This document shows, one piece after another, positions 12,573-25,591 of a stretch of DNA of 64,000 nucleotides. The stretch is from Channa striata (taxonomy: Eukaryota; Chordata; Actinopteri; Anabantiformes; Channidae). The DNA lies in NCBI GenBank assembly GCA_033026295.1, contig CM065170.1, forward strand, positions 13,650,040 through 13,714,039, given 5' to 3'. Below the pieces are notes generated by a model that saw nothing but the letters and a program-made list of their open reading frames with translations, was not told the origin of the DNA and did not search any database. The first letter of the stretch is position 1. The number at the start of each line of letters is the position of its first letter. The position numbers were made by a program, and so were the translations under genes.

Positions 12573-15500
12573 GTAAGGCAGAGACAAAGTGGATAAATAT
12601 ACACAACAGATAAAGAGCGTAGTAACAGGCTTTTCATTTATTGAGGAGACCATGTGGAGGTATTCAGCTATGCCCAGTTGAATTGTGTAGCTTGAGGACA
12701 TTTGGCAATCCTAAGTCTTTTGCTATGAACACATGCACCTTTGTCCTCCTCCTGTACACTACAGAGAAAAAACAAATAAGCTGATACCAAAGTGAGAGAA
12801 TGTGAAACGACCGTAATAATCTTCAGACAGCTAAACTCAAAATGTGTTTTGCAGGAGCGAAATTTTCTCCCACTACCTCTCTCTCTGATATTAAGAGATT
12901 CTCTCATGGCCAATAATCAGTTGCAACTGTGGCACCCTCCTGTGGGTAACAAACAGAAGAGGAAAAAGTCTAGAAGTCATGTTTTATTACAGCTAAAATA
13001 ATAGCAGCAAAACAGTTTGGTGCAGGTAAACAGGTTTTGAATTTTCATCAAATTGTTATGACACCTGCCTCGCCGTGAGAAGGTGTTTGTCCTGCATTAT
13101 GGGCGAGTAATTATGATAACCAGTTCCTCAATCTAAAAATATTTTGGTTGGTTACTGTTTCTGTTAAAACAGACTTTCTGGTGGAGTAAAGGATTGTGTT
13201 TACAGCACACTCACAAAGATGTTCTGATAATTCTGATAACGGGTGATAACTGGCATTTCTAACTCATATTACCATCCTTATAATCCGCTGTAGTACAGTA
13301 TACAGAGGAGAATTTTTTCCTATAATGTTTGCTTTAAAGAGGCTTTTCCGATATGTACATTATGACCTTTAACGGCCTCAGTGAATAAGAACTGCAATAA
13401 CAGCCTGTTGTGGGAAATACAAAACATAGATTAGTGAGCCATAGAAGGTGGTATATACTGAATCTTACAAAGGTGACATGTTATGTTGTCAAACACTGTA
13501 ATAACTGTGATGCTCTTGCTTTTATCTCAAATACTAGGATCACTGTGTTTTATTGTTTTAAAACCCTCCCACAGAGCCCAAGACTGCCCCCTCGTTTTTC
13601 TATGTGACAGCAAAAGTTGAACTCATTAGACACATTGAATCATCAGTGTTTCATTTTCATTGGGTTCCTTCCCTCCAAACCAATTTCCTAAATTTGACTG
13701 TGGCTTTTCCCACAATTTCAAAATGTACAGGCTTTGTCCAATAAATGATCTTGTGCGGTCAACAAAGAAACCGATCGTGATTGTTCTGTCGTTAGCGAGG
13801 CGATTGTAGCGTTTTGAATTGAATGTAATTTGTATGTGGAATTGGGCATAAGAGCGAATGAAAATCTATGAAACAGAGAAAAAAGACGCGAGATGGAAAA
13901 AAGAAGCTTAAGAAATTGCGAGGGTGGGAAAAGGGGAAGTGAAATGGATGTTTGGTCAAATGGAGAAAGATGGTTGTAAGCTAATGGAGTGGGTGAACAG
14001 GGCTGAAGAAGCTGCACAACCAGGCCTCATCAGACTCTCCTCCCTCCTCTTTCCTCCCCTTCATTCGTCTTTGCTCCTTCCCTCGCTCCTTCATCCTGCC
14101 CTCTATTAAAGTTTTAATTGGGTCTGAAAATTTGAGCGCAACCCAAACCCAGAGATTAGCTTTGTGTGAGTTCAACCCCAAATAAACCCTGACTAAACTC
14201 CTAGTAATTTGCTAATATAAATGTCTCATACCATTATTTTCAACACTATATGTAAAGTAGCCTGAAATAACCGCAGACAATTTCATACAGCTTTATAACT
14301 GACCCAGATCAACTCTGTAGGCCGATGTCAAGTCCATTTAAGCCCAGCGCTTGTGCACCGCGTCTTTATAGCTCCGGATTTTTATGATTTTTCATTCCAG
14401 GTTCCTTCTAGTGTGCCTAGCACCTTTTTCAGCCTACAAAATGTTTTTTTCTATTCCCACTGATGCCATAGAAATGCAGAGGTGGCATTTCAAACTATAT
14501 GGAGAACTGGTTCATAATTAAGTGAAGCCCAGAGCTGTGCTTATTGTAGAAAACCTGTTCTTTCTGCTGTCTGTTACTTTCTTTTTGCCCGAATAGCACA
14601 ATTATCAAAGGTATACTGAAGCCATTTCACATATCCCACCAGATTCTCATCTCTTTAAAGTAGTTGATATGCTTGGTGTTTATGATTGGGTTGATGTTTT
14701 CTTTTAGCGTGTTGTCTAAATCAGGAGAAGGCAGCCATTCAAAGCCCGGGTAGCAACACATCGCTCATCAGACTGCTCAGTCACACTCAACATACATGTT
14801 AATTCCCACATTTTTCCACAGCTTTTTAGTTTGTCTTCCACGCTCATTATCTTGGCCCCCAGGTAGATAGCACGTTGATGTTGTTTTCCTCGTCACGACC
14901 ACGAGTTTTTAAGCTTATCCAGCTGGTTTTTTGCTTCTGTATTGTCAAAGATAAGCATTTAATCCTTCAAATAAAATTAAAACATGAAAACAAAGCTGGA
15001 GATAAGATAGGCTCACCTGACAACGACAGTACATTAATCTGTCATTTCTTCGCCCTGTAGCAAAAGCCATAAGTCCTAATTCTGAAGCTCTTGTGTACTT
15101 CAGCGTTCAGTCAATTCTTATCAATATGGCCATCAATTCTCTCTGTCCAATTTGCTTTAATGTGTTTGTCCTTTCCATTCCCTTCTCTGCCCCTTGCATT
15201 TTCCAAATAGATTTTCCTTCCAGTCTGCTCCCCCCCCCCGCTGTGAGTAAAGCTTACACTCTGAATACCAGAGACCTCATCTGCTTGATATGTGCTTTAA
15301 AGCAGAGAAGATGACGGAGAAAGAAAGAGAGTGGACTGTGAGGTCCACAGTTAAACTAATAAAATTAAGCTATTTGTGAGCCTCGTTGGATATGAAAGGT
15401 TTTGATGTGAGTGATGTTGGTGCCATGTTGTGTGGCATGTCTTAATAGTCCGCCCCCCTTCTCCAACCCGTCACCCACACATTGGAGACCGTCACATCAA

Positions 15501-15941
15501 AGGTTCACATCCTCATCATAGTCGGATGGGCGGGGCTCGTGGCTCTGCTTTAATCATTTGCACATTCGAAGTGGGATAGCCGCTCCTGTGGAGAGGTCCC
15601 CTACTGAGACCATCTATATTTCTGTAGATGAATAGTCAGAATACTGCAGGGCCATTGACTGGAGGGTAATCCACATGTTGCTATTGGGCAAGATGACACA
15701 TTAATTTTCTTGAAATATACAGCATCATTTTTTACAGATTTTACAGTAATATTCTTGAACTCTGCTGCCTCTTCTTTTTACTTTTCGCTGCATAAACACC
15801 TCATACATATTCATCTCTTTGACCTTTCTTTAGAGCTGTGTGGCCTTTGTCATCCGCTAGTTTTCTGCATTTCTTTCACTTGATTATGTTGATATTTTTA
15901 CACAAATTTGCATACCAGTGTTGGTTTGGTCTGAGCTGCAG
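12573..15941 (+). other. mdga2 intron within Ig2 (phase 0)
   Basis: This 3.4-kb intron separates the two halves of Ig2. I see no further exon-like frame and no clearly recognisable transposon. It contains a C run at 15231-15239 and pyrimidine-rich stretches around 14030-14110. The acceptor at its end (GAGCTGCAG) has a poor pyrimidine tract. Confidence 0.85.
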
Positions 15942-16074
15942 GGGGAAACAAAGATTCTGAAGCTGAAGAACCTGCGTCCTCAGGACTACGCCAACTACAG
16001 CTGCATCGCCTCTGTCAGAAATGTGTGTGGGATCCCTGATCGCAGCATTATCTTCAGACTCACCAATAAGACAG
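15942..16074 (+). CDS. mdga2: mdga2 exon, Ig2 domain, C-terminal part
   Basis: This exon completes Ig2. It enters in phase 0 after CTGCAG and leaves in phase 1 at ACAG|GTACTC. The 44 codons read GETKILKLKNLRPQDYANYS and then C, with the classic D.Y.C signature of the Ig F strand: aspartate 15, tyrosine 19 and cysteine 21. A second cysteine at residue 29 (RNVCGIP) follows the Ig pair. There are two N-glycosylation sequons, NYS at residue 18 and NKT at residue 42. Together with the preceding exon, the Ig2 module is exactly 330 nt and has phase 1 borders on both sides. Confidence 0.96.
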
Positions 16075-16300
16075 GTACTCTAGGAACATTGACTTTATTG
16101 CATACATAAGCAGCATATACACAAATGTGCACGTTTGCATGTTTATTTATTAATAGCAAAATTCAAAAAGGTGCTTTAATGAATGCAGACACATTGGGAA
16201 ACATACAGATGTTGTGGCGCACAGCTCAGTTGAGTTATTCTGTAACTGTCACATCTGCCATAGTTGTCCTTCTGCTGCCAATCACTCTCTTCCTCCACAG
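16075..16300 (+). other. mdga2 short intron between Ig2 and Ig3
   Basis: A 226-nt phase 1 intron. The acceptor is strong, with a pyrimidine tract (CTCTCTTCCTCCACAG) ending at 16300. No other feature is seen. Confidence 0.9.
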
Positions 16301-16570
16301 CGTCGCCGTCTATCAAACTGCTGGTGGAGGATCCTATTGTGGTGAATCCTGGCCAGACGGTATCGTTAGTGTGCATCACCACAGGTGGGGAGCCTCCCCC
16401 TGTACTCACCTGGGTCAGCACCAATGACAGCCTGCCACAGAGGAGTGTGGTAAAGGGGGGCACACTCACATTGCCAGCCATCACCTCAGATGAGGCGGGG
16501 GTGTACAGCTGCGTGGCCAGCAACAATGTGGGAAACCCAGCCAAGAAATCCACAACCATTGTGGTGCGAG
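16301..16570 (+). CDS. mdga2: mdga2 exon, complete Ig3 domain
   Basis: A single 270-nt exon encodes all of Ig3. It is phase 1 on both sides, with the donor GCGAG|GTGAGA. Its first base pair completes the alanine codon of 'TASPSIKLL'. The 89 full codons show VVNPG (residues 13-17), the first cysteine at residue 24 (SLVCITTGGEP), tryptophan 37 (LTWVS) and the D.AGVYSC motif with cysteine 70. It ends NNVGNPAKKSTTIVVR. There is an NDS sequon at residue 41. In MDGA structures the first three Ig domains are the part needed for neuroligin binding, so this exon belongs to the functional core. Confidence 0.97.
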
Positions 16571-19390
16571 GTGAGAAGTCACGACTAGATGACCAGATTT
16601 ATAAGACCAAAAAGGATTCAGCATGACACAGATAAAGGGAATAAAATGTTAAAGGTTGAAAAAATATTTATTTTTAAGGTGCTCTTTATATGAGGAACGC
16701 AGGAGGCAGGTGAGAATCTGATCTGCTGTAGCTCATTCAAGAAATGACAGTATCAAAGTACCACTTCTGGCATGCTTGTCATATTGAGAGTTCACATCAA
16801 AGTGGATACACAGAAGGTGAAGGGCACTTTAATTTTTCTACCTGGCACGAGAGAAGTACAATGAAAAAGACTTTGAACGGTAATACTCAAGTCAGGTATT
16901 TTTACCACCTGTAAAGAAAAGCTGTTGTGTTGTAAGACCTGCACAGATGTGATGGGATGCTTGAGGAAAATGACATTGATACTCTATATTAAATTGACTT
17001 CTATTACTAATCTTTAGGATTAAGGATGGTGGGTGACATAACGGAGAATGATAATGCTCTAAATATGAATCTGCAAAAGCTCTTTAGATTAAAAAAAAAA
17101 GCATTTCCTCGTAGAAGTCTCAAACAAACAAACAAAAAAAATCATAGGATGATCCCTTATCTTGTTGACATTTCCAGAGAGGATCAAACACATGCAAATA
17201 AGTTGAGGTGAGAAATTAAAGTGTTTCACTAAGTTCTTTTCCTTTCAATTCAGAGATCATAGCACAGCTACATCATCCGGTCGTTTCTATGCTCAGCTCG
17301 TCCAAAACCCTTTATTTATGCAGCCATATACTCCCTAGAATGAAAATAAAATTATCAACAAATCATTTCTAATGGCCCCTGATAGAAATAAACCCTTTGC
17401 CATGTTGTCAAAATGCCCATATAGTTGAGAACTTAAGAAGTGAGCGGCTTATTTCAAAGAGAAGGTGGCAGGTGTCCTTTTGGAGCAAAGAAGTGAACGC
17501 TGACAGTCGTTCTGAATAGAATTTAAAAAACCTTCTAACTACAGACATGCAGTGGTTCTCATCGCAGTGTCACACTTAGGGCTGTGCATCCTCCTTGGTA
17601 TTTCAAGAAAAAACTCATTTTTGTTTGCCTAAATGGCACAAATAATACACAGCTATTGATTTGTTATGCTGTTCAGCACTAAATGGAAAAAAAACAATTA
17701 TTTTATTTTTCACAAGAATTAAACAAAAATTAACAAACCATTCAACAATTCACTTTGCACAAGTTGCAAACTATTGGCTTTATAATGCTATATTTAAAAG
17801 TCAAATGCAGCGTGGTAGTCCATTGACCCTGCCATCTTCATTCTCTGCAATGTCGTACATTTAAAATGCACGAACAGGTGCTGGATTTATTAAATTAAAG
17901 TAACTTTAGTTGTGAAAGACAGCGGTGCAACCACTGTGGAGAAACACCATCGCTGACACCAGAGTGACTCACTAATTTAAAGTAGTTGTTTAAACAAAAG
18001 GTGATCAGATAGAGAAGGTGGGTAAATAAATGAACAACAGACGAGAAATGTTGTCCTGAGTAAGAAAAGTCAATGAGTCATCAGACATCTTAGTGTGAAT
18101 CAGGGGTGAAAACAAGACAAACTAAGGGAAAACTAGCAACTCCATAAATGACCCAATAAATCAATATTAGACAAAGCAAATTAAGGATCAATAAAAAAGA
18201 GAAACTAAAATGAGCTCAGTGCTTGTCAGTGCAGTTGGTGAATCAGTAGCTCTACAAGAACATGGTGTAGGGAGTTACATGACGTCTAATCAACGAGAAA
18301 ACTCTTGCTTTTGTCTGTCTCTGTGTCTATGTGACAGCACATAACCATGAGCAAATGCTGGACCAGCGTTTATACATATATATGATATCTGTTTCACTTG
18401 GACGTTGACAGATTTTAATTACCAAAGTAAAGCAGAAAGAAAGGCAAACTTAAATGACCCAGGTATGTGATGAGGAACACTGTGTCGTCCAATAAAGCAT
18501 CAGTGATGTCACGGTGGATTTGGACTAAGAACTATAAATGCTATAAATGATCAAAGCAACTTTTTTATTTTATTCATGTGACAGACTGATTGAGTATGAA
18601 AAACAGTCTGTTGGGAAGAAGGAGGGGTCTGTCTGACATCACTAATTGACAGGAGATGAGTTCAGCATGTTATCACATATCTCAGGATCGCTCTCCTGAG
18701 TCTGATGAGCTGTCACGGATGCAAATGCAGTTTTGACATCAGCAGATGACGAGCTAGAGTGGAACTATGCTCAAATTTGTGGAAAATTATGCCATACCAT
18801 TAATACCAGCGTGGTTTACAGCTGAACAATGCAAACATCAGCACAACACATACCGCTTGAACCGGTGTTAACATGTTCGGAAACATGCTCAGAGACGTGC
18901 TTCAGCTTCTACAGTGTCTCGACATGAATAATGCACAGGAAGATGTTGTTGTGCTCTGTGTTGGACTTTTTAAAGACCAGCTATGTCCATGTGATGCCTC
19001 CTTAATTAGAATCATTTCGCCATTGTTTGTCAGTGCTTTTGCTGCATGTCAGTGGCATTTTCCCAACCTGATCCTGTTACTGAGTGTGTCACGCTGCATA
19101 AAAACAGGCCATCGCACATATTCCATCCTAACGGCGACTTTCACCAATTCCTTTCCCATAGTTCTAGTTTGTGCAGTACATCGCTATGAATTGTATTAAA
19201 CCTCCTCCCGCCTTTCCGGGATTAAAATATCTGTGCGTCTAGCTTTTTCAATTTAGATGAGGCCATCTCATCTAACACTGTTCTACAGTAACTAAATTAC
19301 AGTCTAACCATGATGGCTTTTTGTTCACCTATAAAACTTATTTGTTCAGTATTTGACAAGGTTTCTAATGGAACTGCACAGTACATACGG

Positions 19391-20229
19391 TGCAAACTCT
19401 GTTTCTAGAAAAGTTGATACACTGTGAATAAATGAAATGCAGTGATTTGCCGATAATTTCAAACTTATTTTTATTGAATATAATACAAAAACAAGCCAGC
19501 AACATGACTAAAAAAAGGTTATGCAATGCTAAAAAGACATCTGGTGAAACACCTACCAACTAATGAGATTAATTTGGAACAGGCCACTGTCATGGTTGAA
19601 GAAATGAAGAGCATAGGGATGGTACAAAGCTTGTTATTCTGTAAAAGGTCTGTGTATTGATGAGCATGAAAACACACCTGAAAATCATTTCCACTGAGCG
19701 TGATCTCTTGCTGCATCCAAAAATTCTAGTTAAAACTCTGCAAAACTGTTTTTATATAGTATATAGTAATATCCAGAATCACTGCCACCTTCTTTGAGCC
19801 CAAGTTCATCTAAAATGGAGCGAGTTGAAGTCTAAAAGTGGTCTAAAAAAATCTAAATTTCAAAAGCCAGAAACCGTAATGATGTGTGATGTCTTTTGGG
19901 CCTATTTCAGCAACACTATTGCAAACGACATCCTCGACACATTACATCAGCTCTGCATTAGTGCTAAGAATAAAAAGATCTTAAACTGACCGCCTGCAGT
20001 CCGCACCTTTCACCCATTAATAACATTTTGGTCAATTACAAAGGAAAAAATATGATAAAGGACAACCTATCGTGCAGCTGAAATTTCATGAAGCAAGATG
20101 GGAATTATTGTTATTTTGTCCCAGCATTTTCGAAACTTGTTGATGGAATCATGGATGATTTTCCAGTCATTACATTCTGCCTTGACATACATTTTACACA
20201 GCTTCCAATTTTTTCTGGAAAGCGGTTTT
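19391..20229 (+). mobile_element. Decayed Tc1/mariner-type DNA transposon with both terminal inverted repeats
   Basis: The left end (19398-19440, TCTGTTTCTAGAAAAGTTGA and following) and the reverse complement of the right end (20186-20229) align to each other with the core 'TTTCCAGAAAA..TTGG...CTGTGTAAAATG'. This is the terminal motif of a very common fish Tc1-like family. Internal segments match the family's transposase region in order. The stretch near 19708-19860 covers the part ending in the 'AAATGGA' block. The segment near 19984-20050 translates as TACSPHLSPINNI, a damaged form of the SPDLSPIEN motif that carries the catalytic acidic residue. The element is about 840 bp, shorter than a full copy, and has many stops and indels, so it cannot be active. 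Target-site TA bases are not clear at either edge. Confidence 0.65.
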
Positions 20230-20499
20230 GAGTCATGATAATTTTGTATTTCTTTGGGTTTAACACAACAGACAGTACAGTCGCTCTATTGGCAACTTTT
20301 TACTGACGTGATGCTTTGAAGTGAAGAGAAAAGGAAAATTGCAAGAGGATAAGCCAGGCCTCAGGCTAGAGCCAGGCAGACCTTTAGATGCTCTTTGTGT
20401 TTGTGTGTTTGTGTGTACAAAGAACGAGAGGCAGATTGCAGAAACAGACAATGTCTGTGTGTTGTTAGAATATCTTGAATACAAAACAGTCTTTAATAG

Positions 20500-21230
20500 T
20501 TCAGAATCAAGGATGCCAAACTGCTGTGCCAGTTGGAGTGTGATGTATGTGTGTGCGGCCATGAAATCTGCAATGCTTGGAATTATCAGCATTTTTGGAG
20601 AAATGCTGGTCATCATCCTCTTTAAATTTTTGTTGATCTTCATTTGGTTCTGCTACACCGAGTGCATTTTGCATGTATTGCAGGGTCACCCTGTGGCCTC
20701 ATTGTTGCCGATATCAGCGCGTTGATCCTTCTCTCCAGTCCTTGAGAAGTCCTTTCAAACTGCTGTTGCCAAAGGGGGTTATGTGTGTGAAAACACACAT
20801 CTCTCCCCAGCAGATGGTCGTTTCTGTGGCCATACTGTCCTTCCAGGGCTTGGCCATCTCCACAGCCAGCCCAGCAGGCCACTGGCTTCAGAGCACCCCG
20901 ATGACAAGATCCTTTTTATGGATTGAGGGTCTGCAACACGTCTACAAATACAGGTCAACACCCGGCTTCCCGTAGCCACTTGAGTCCATTCTGTCCTCAA
21001 CAGGGGCACCAGTTTGTGATATATTTGTTGTGGCAATACAGAGATAGTCTGTGCTGGTTGTTTCTTCCTTTCTGCTGTCGGGTATCACATATGACGTGGC
21101 AGCTCCCACATGGAGACTTGGTGATTTGGGACAAAACTGTCTGAGGATGGTGTTGCAGAAATGGGCAGCAGGCCTGCCATTTTGGTTTCATGTCTCCCTG
21201 CACACACAGAAAGACACTCACACACACTAA
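20500..21230. other. Unidentified low-stop segment
   Basis: This segment is less AT-rich than its neighbours and has overlapping open frames on both strands. The minus strand shows a chain of four frames of 60 to 85 codons, at 21227-20997, 21036-20779, 20882-20640 and 20689-20507. None resembles a protein I know and there is no exon-like splice context. It starts about 270 bases after the transposon remnant. It could be a decayed coding relic, another repeat, or simply GC-richer sequence in which stops are rare. Confidence 0.3.
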
Positions 21231-22450
21231 GGTGACGTGTGCTTCCCGTCTTTTTCCTCTGTGTGATGCGGAGAAATGAGCATTGCTGTAGCTATCAAAG
21301 ATTTAGAATCAAACGCAGCTGCATTGTTGGATTTTCTGAACAATTCCTCCAGGAGCTACCTGACAAACTCAGTATGAGGCTTTTACACCTAAGACATCCA
21401 TCATTTCAACTTGCTAATGTAGAAACAACTAATTCCACAAATCCACAGTGGTACACCGATTCAAGCATAAATACAAAGTCAAACACTACACACTAGCTAC
21501 CATCCACACTTTGTAACTTTGATTGGAAGCTTGCTGTTATTTATGAAGAAGCAAAAATGCAATCTTTTTCAGAGTGAGCTTCCCGCTGTTTATATTTAGA
21601 CTGTTTGGTGGGGAGAAAACAATCATGACATGCCTTGTAAAAACCTGGCTGTCAGCATGTGAATCAACATGTGAATGACCCTTATCAAATTTGCTTTGGA
21701 ATAAATTCTGGTTGAAAGCTGAATACATTTCCATTCATGAATGCCAGATTTAATGGCTGGCTGGCCAGAACTGGCACAGGCATGCCAGTCTCTTGGGCTG
21801 CGGCCCTAAGGACTGTGCTTCTGTGTGTGTATTTGTATGTAAGTGTGCCTGTACATGGGCTCGTGCCGGTTTTGTTTGTGCATTCAGCACCTGTTTGTGC
21901 AAGTGAATTAGAGCCGGAGATCAGCCTGAAGGTTCAGAGCACCGTTTAAGGCTCTATTTCTTTCCTACCAAAGACCGGACGTGTGAATAACCCTGATATC
22001 GTAAGGCCGTTGATGCATGGGGAATGTGGTGGTGCTAATGTGAAGATGCATGGAGTGATAATAGGAAAATGAAAGATGTGTGGATGGTAGCATAGATGTG
22101 TGTGGGTATGCGAGTGCATGTGAGTGCCTTGTGTTTTGAACCAGACTAATGCCTGTTGTCCTTTTTATGTTTAACCTTGAGCGGAGCAGATGAGGCAGAC
22201 GAGAGTGGCAGTTAGAGAGACATCCATCTGGCTCTGAGAGATGAGATCAACTTCACATGCTGATATTCTCGGCAAGAACGAATGCAGAGCACAGTATGAT
22301 GCCCACTGAGAGACTGACAGACAGGACTGACTAAAAAATGAGACGGACTGATGGGTAGAGGGGAGGATAATGATTCACAGTGAGAGAGTTGAGTGAGACA
22401 GGTCCTGCTTCTCTAGCAGACAAAAGCAGAGAGAATGCACTAGAGAGAAT

Positions 22451-22460
22451 GGGGGGGGGG
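22451..22460. repeat. (G)10 run
   Basis: A run of ten G residues with no larger context. Confidence 0.9.
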
Positions 22461-25400
22461 ACACGTTCAAACGTTTTTTTATTCGTGCGCTCGCATGGGT
22501 GTGTGCATATAAGCAACGCATTGTGTCTTTGTCATTATGTGCGTACATATGTGCATGTCACAGTCAGTATGTCAGTCTTGTGTGTACTTTTGTCCTGTAA
22601 AGAAGCTCCCCTGAGGTGGTATTGTAATCCAGCCGTGTGACATGAGCTCTCTGTAGAAGAAGGACTCAGCCGGGGCTTTTCTCTTTGTGTGATTATCTGT
22701 GCTTTTCGTGTATAGGCCAGCCATTATTCCCACAGGCTATTAAAGCTATAGAGAGTCACGGAGGCTCACGGTAGGCAAAAGCTCTTCATCTGTAGTTTAA
22801 AAAAGAAAATGCATGAACACTGTAATGGTACGGTAATGATCTAAAAGAATGCCTCTTACAATCCACTGCATCACCACCGAACTGCATACGATCTCTCAAG
22901 CTAAACATCATACAGGAGGCAGGTAATGCAAGTGTGGGCAGAAGCAAAAGCTCGGCTTTTATCTGTTGATACGAAGAAGTAACTCCTGTAAGAGTCCCTA
23001 TAGTCTGTGTTTCATGCCTTGGCAAGTTGCCACGGTTAAGGTTCAATGACAGGAAGCTCTGTTGATGATAAAAGGGAAGCAGCTTCTGAAAGTCATCAAT
23101 AATGCATGCAGAATTTGTTTGTATGTATGTTAACTTGTGTTTTTTGTCCCGGCACTTGTGATGCTGTCGGCGTCTATTAAAAAAGGGCTATATTTACCGC
23201 AGCGGGAGCTAGGATGTTAGCTTAAGTTTTACTTCTCAGACTTTGCTTCGGATGGTCCCTAACATAGCAGATATCACATGTGCATGTGAATAAACTGTGG
23301 TATGTTGTAAAGTAATGAAGCCCACAATATTTATAATAACAAGGACGGCTTGATTCAACTTAAAGCTAATCTTCAAGGCAATAGAGAATGTGAGATTGCT
23401 TCTCTGTGCTGTGTTAACTGTTGAGCGATGGGGGCTCCATCTTTTCTAGTGCAGTGCTCAGTCTACCACGATCATGACATGGGTTGCCCACATCCTGTTT
23501 GTTTTGTCTAGCTAAAACATTGTTAAATCGTTTGAATTTGATGGAGATGGGGCAAGTATACGGTTGCATTTTTCTGCTGACCTACTATGGAAGCACCAGT
23601 GACCTACTGTGACAACAGATTTCAGAATCATGACTGAAAGTCAAAACACAGCCTTCAGCTCACCAACAGAAAGGCAGCATGACATGACGTCAGCTTCACA
23701 TTCTATATTGTCGTTGTTGTCTCTAAAATCCAAACAGAGTCAAATCACAAAAGCTCAAAACTGTTTGTAAATTAGATGTAGCACGTCTAGAGTAAATTTG
23801 ACCTTGTAAATGTTACAGCAGTGTGAGAAACAATTACTCTATTGCAGAATGCAGTTAATTTTTGTACACATACCAAAGCAGAATGTCAGGACATCTGGCT
23901 ATGAACTTACATATATATTTGGGCTCCTCTCAGATTCATATTGTCTTTATTATTAGAATTCATTGCCGAACTATGTGAAAATCTGTTGTCAAATCCCAGA
24001 TGATGAAGAAATACAAATAAAATCTAGGCATGTCTGATCTCAGGAATTCCAGCTGGTTGAAAGCAGAAACATTGTTCCTTTATTTTAGTGCCATTTAAAA
24101 TAAAAAATGTCTTTTACTTGCAGCTGAATGGAATTGAACAGCGTGAAAGAAATGAATCCTCCCAAGGTTTTTACACTAAAGTCTACGTATCTTAATATGA
24201 ATCAAATCGTCTTAGACGAAGAGATGAAAACTTTCTTCAGTTGCCACGGAGACAAATTTGAGCTCCCATGTCAACAAATCTATTTCCATGACAACTGACC
24301 AATCACCATTGGCTGAAGAAGACCGTTTCACACTACTGAAAGCTGCGGAAAAGCTAGTAAGTGTACTTTGAGCTGAGATAGATTTCCTCAAACTACAGAA
24401 AAGCACACATGATTTAGGCAGCTTTATGATATACCTAACATATAGTGGTTCCAAACAGTTCTGTATGCTGATGCAAACAGTACTCCTGTACGATATTGAT
24501 GATGTTGTGAAGCTGCGTAACAGTCACAGTAGACACAGTTTGCCACGAGTACAGTTAAACAGTCATGTAACTTTTGCCAAGTATTGGTTATCAAATATGT
24601 CAAAATAAGAGCTACAGTGTCATCACCCAATAAACTCTCTCAACTTTGCACTTCTCACGTCACGCACTCGGGTTTTGGATTTTCTCACATGCATACGGGA
24701 GCAGGCACCATTTTAGTCACTGCAGCTGTCCAGCAATCTTTCCTATAGCCAGTGGAAGTAATGCCCACTTATCTCTCTTGTACACAAATGTAGTCGATTT
24801 ACAGGAACGGCTATTTGCAATTCAATATTTATGGTCAGATAAAATGACAGCGAAGGAAGTTCAAGTGTGGAGGAGACAGGGAGAAGAACCAATTCTGAAA
24901 TATGCATGAGTGCACATTATATTTTTTTTATGTGAACCTGTGTGTGAAAATGGGGGAAGGCTGAGTCACCACAAGGAGACGTGTGACAAAAATACGGAAC
25001 AGGAAATTGACCAAGATTTAATCAGACATTTTTACACCCGGTTGACTTATTCTTAAAATCTGTGGCTGTGGAATTTAAATCTAAACTGATTTTCAGACTG
25101 TATCTGTGTACCTGTGTTTTTTTATTTTTTACTTTTTTGCCTTTCACAACTTTAAACATAAATTGAGAAAGATGTGGTTGCAGATATTTAGAAAGTGTAG
25201 TTTCTCATGAAGAATAATATTTTTTTTGTTATTGTTTTGTAGTAACCTGATCTGATAATGTGTGGTCTTTTTTGTTTGCAGGTAGTATCGTAGGTATTAC
25301 AATGCAGAGTATGAGCACATAGGTCTCCGTGATATCAGTCCTAAATCTGTTAATCGTGAATATGCAAATCCATGGAAAAAGCTATATATATGATAATTGA

Positions 25401-25536
25401 CAGAGCATTGACTGCGACAGATGTAAGCATACACTGTCTAAATGCAGACGTATGTTACAGATGCTTCTTAGGTTTCAGACCAGCACTGAGATCCTTTCCA
25501 TCACCTAGAGCCTGCAGCCCAGCAAGCTGCACATAT

Positions 25537-25591
25537 ACTTAACACATAGCATTATACTTACACATAACATTATACTTACACGTAACATTAT
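25537..25591. repeat. Short tandem repeat, about 18-bp unit, three copies
   Basis: Three successive imperfect copies of a unit like CTTACACATAACATTATA. The first copy has an extra base and the third has one substitution. The minus-strand open frame over it gives a repeated 'RVSIMLCVSIMLCV' peptide, which is an artefact of the repeat. Confidence 0.75.
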
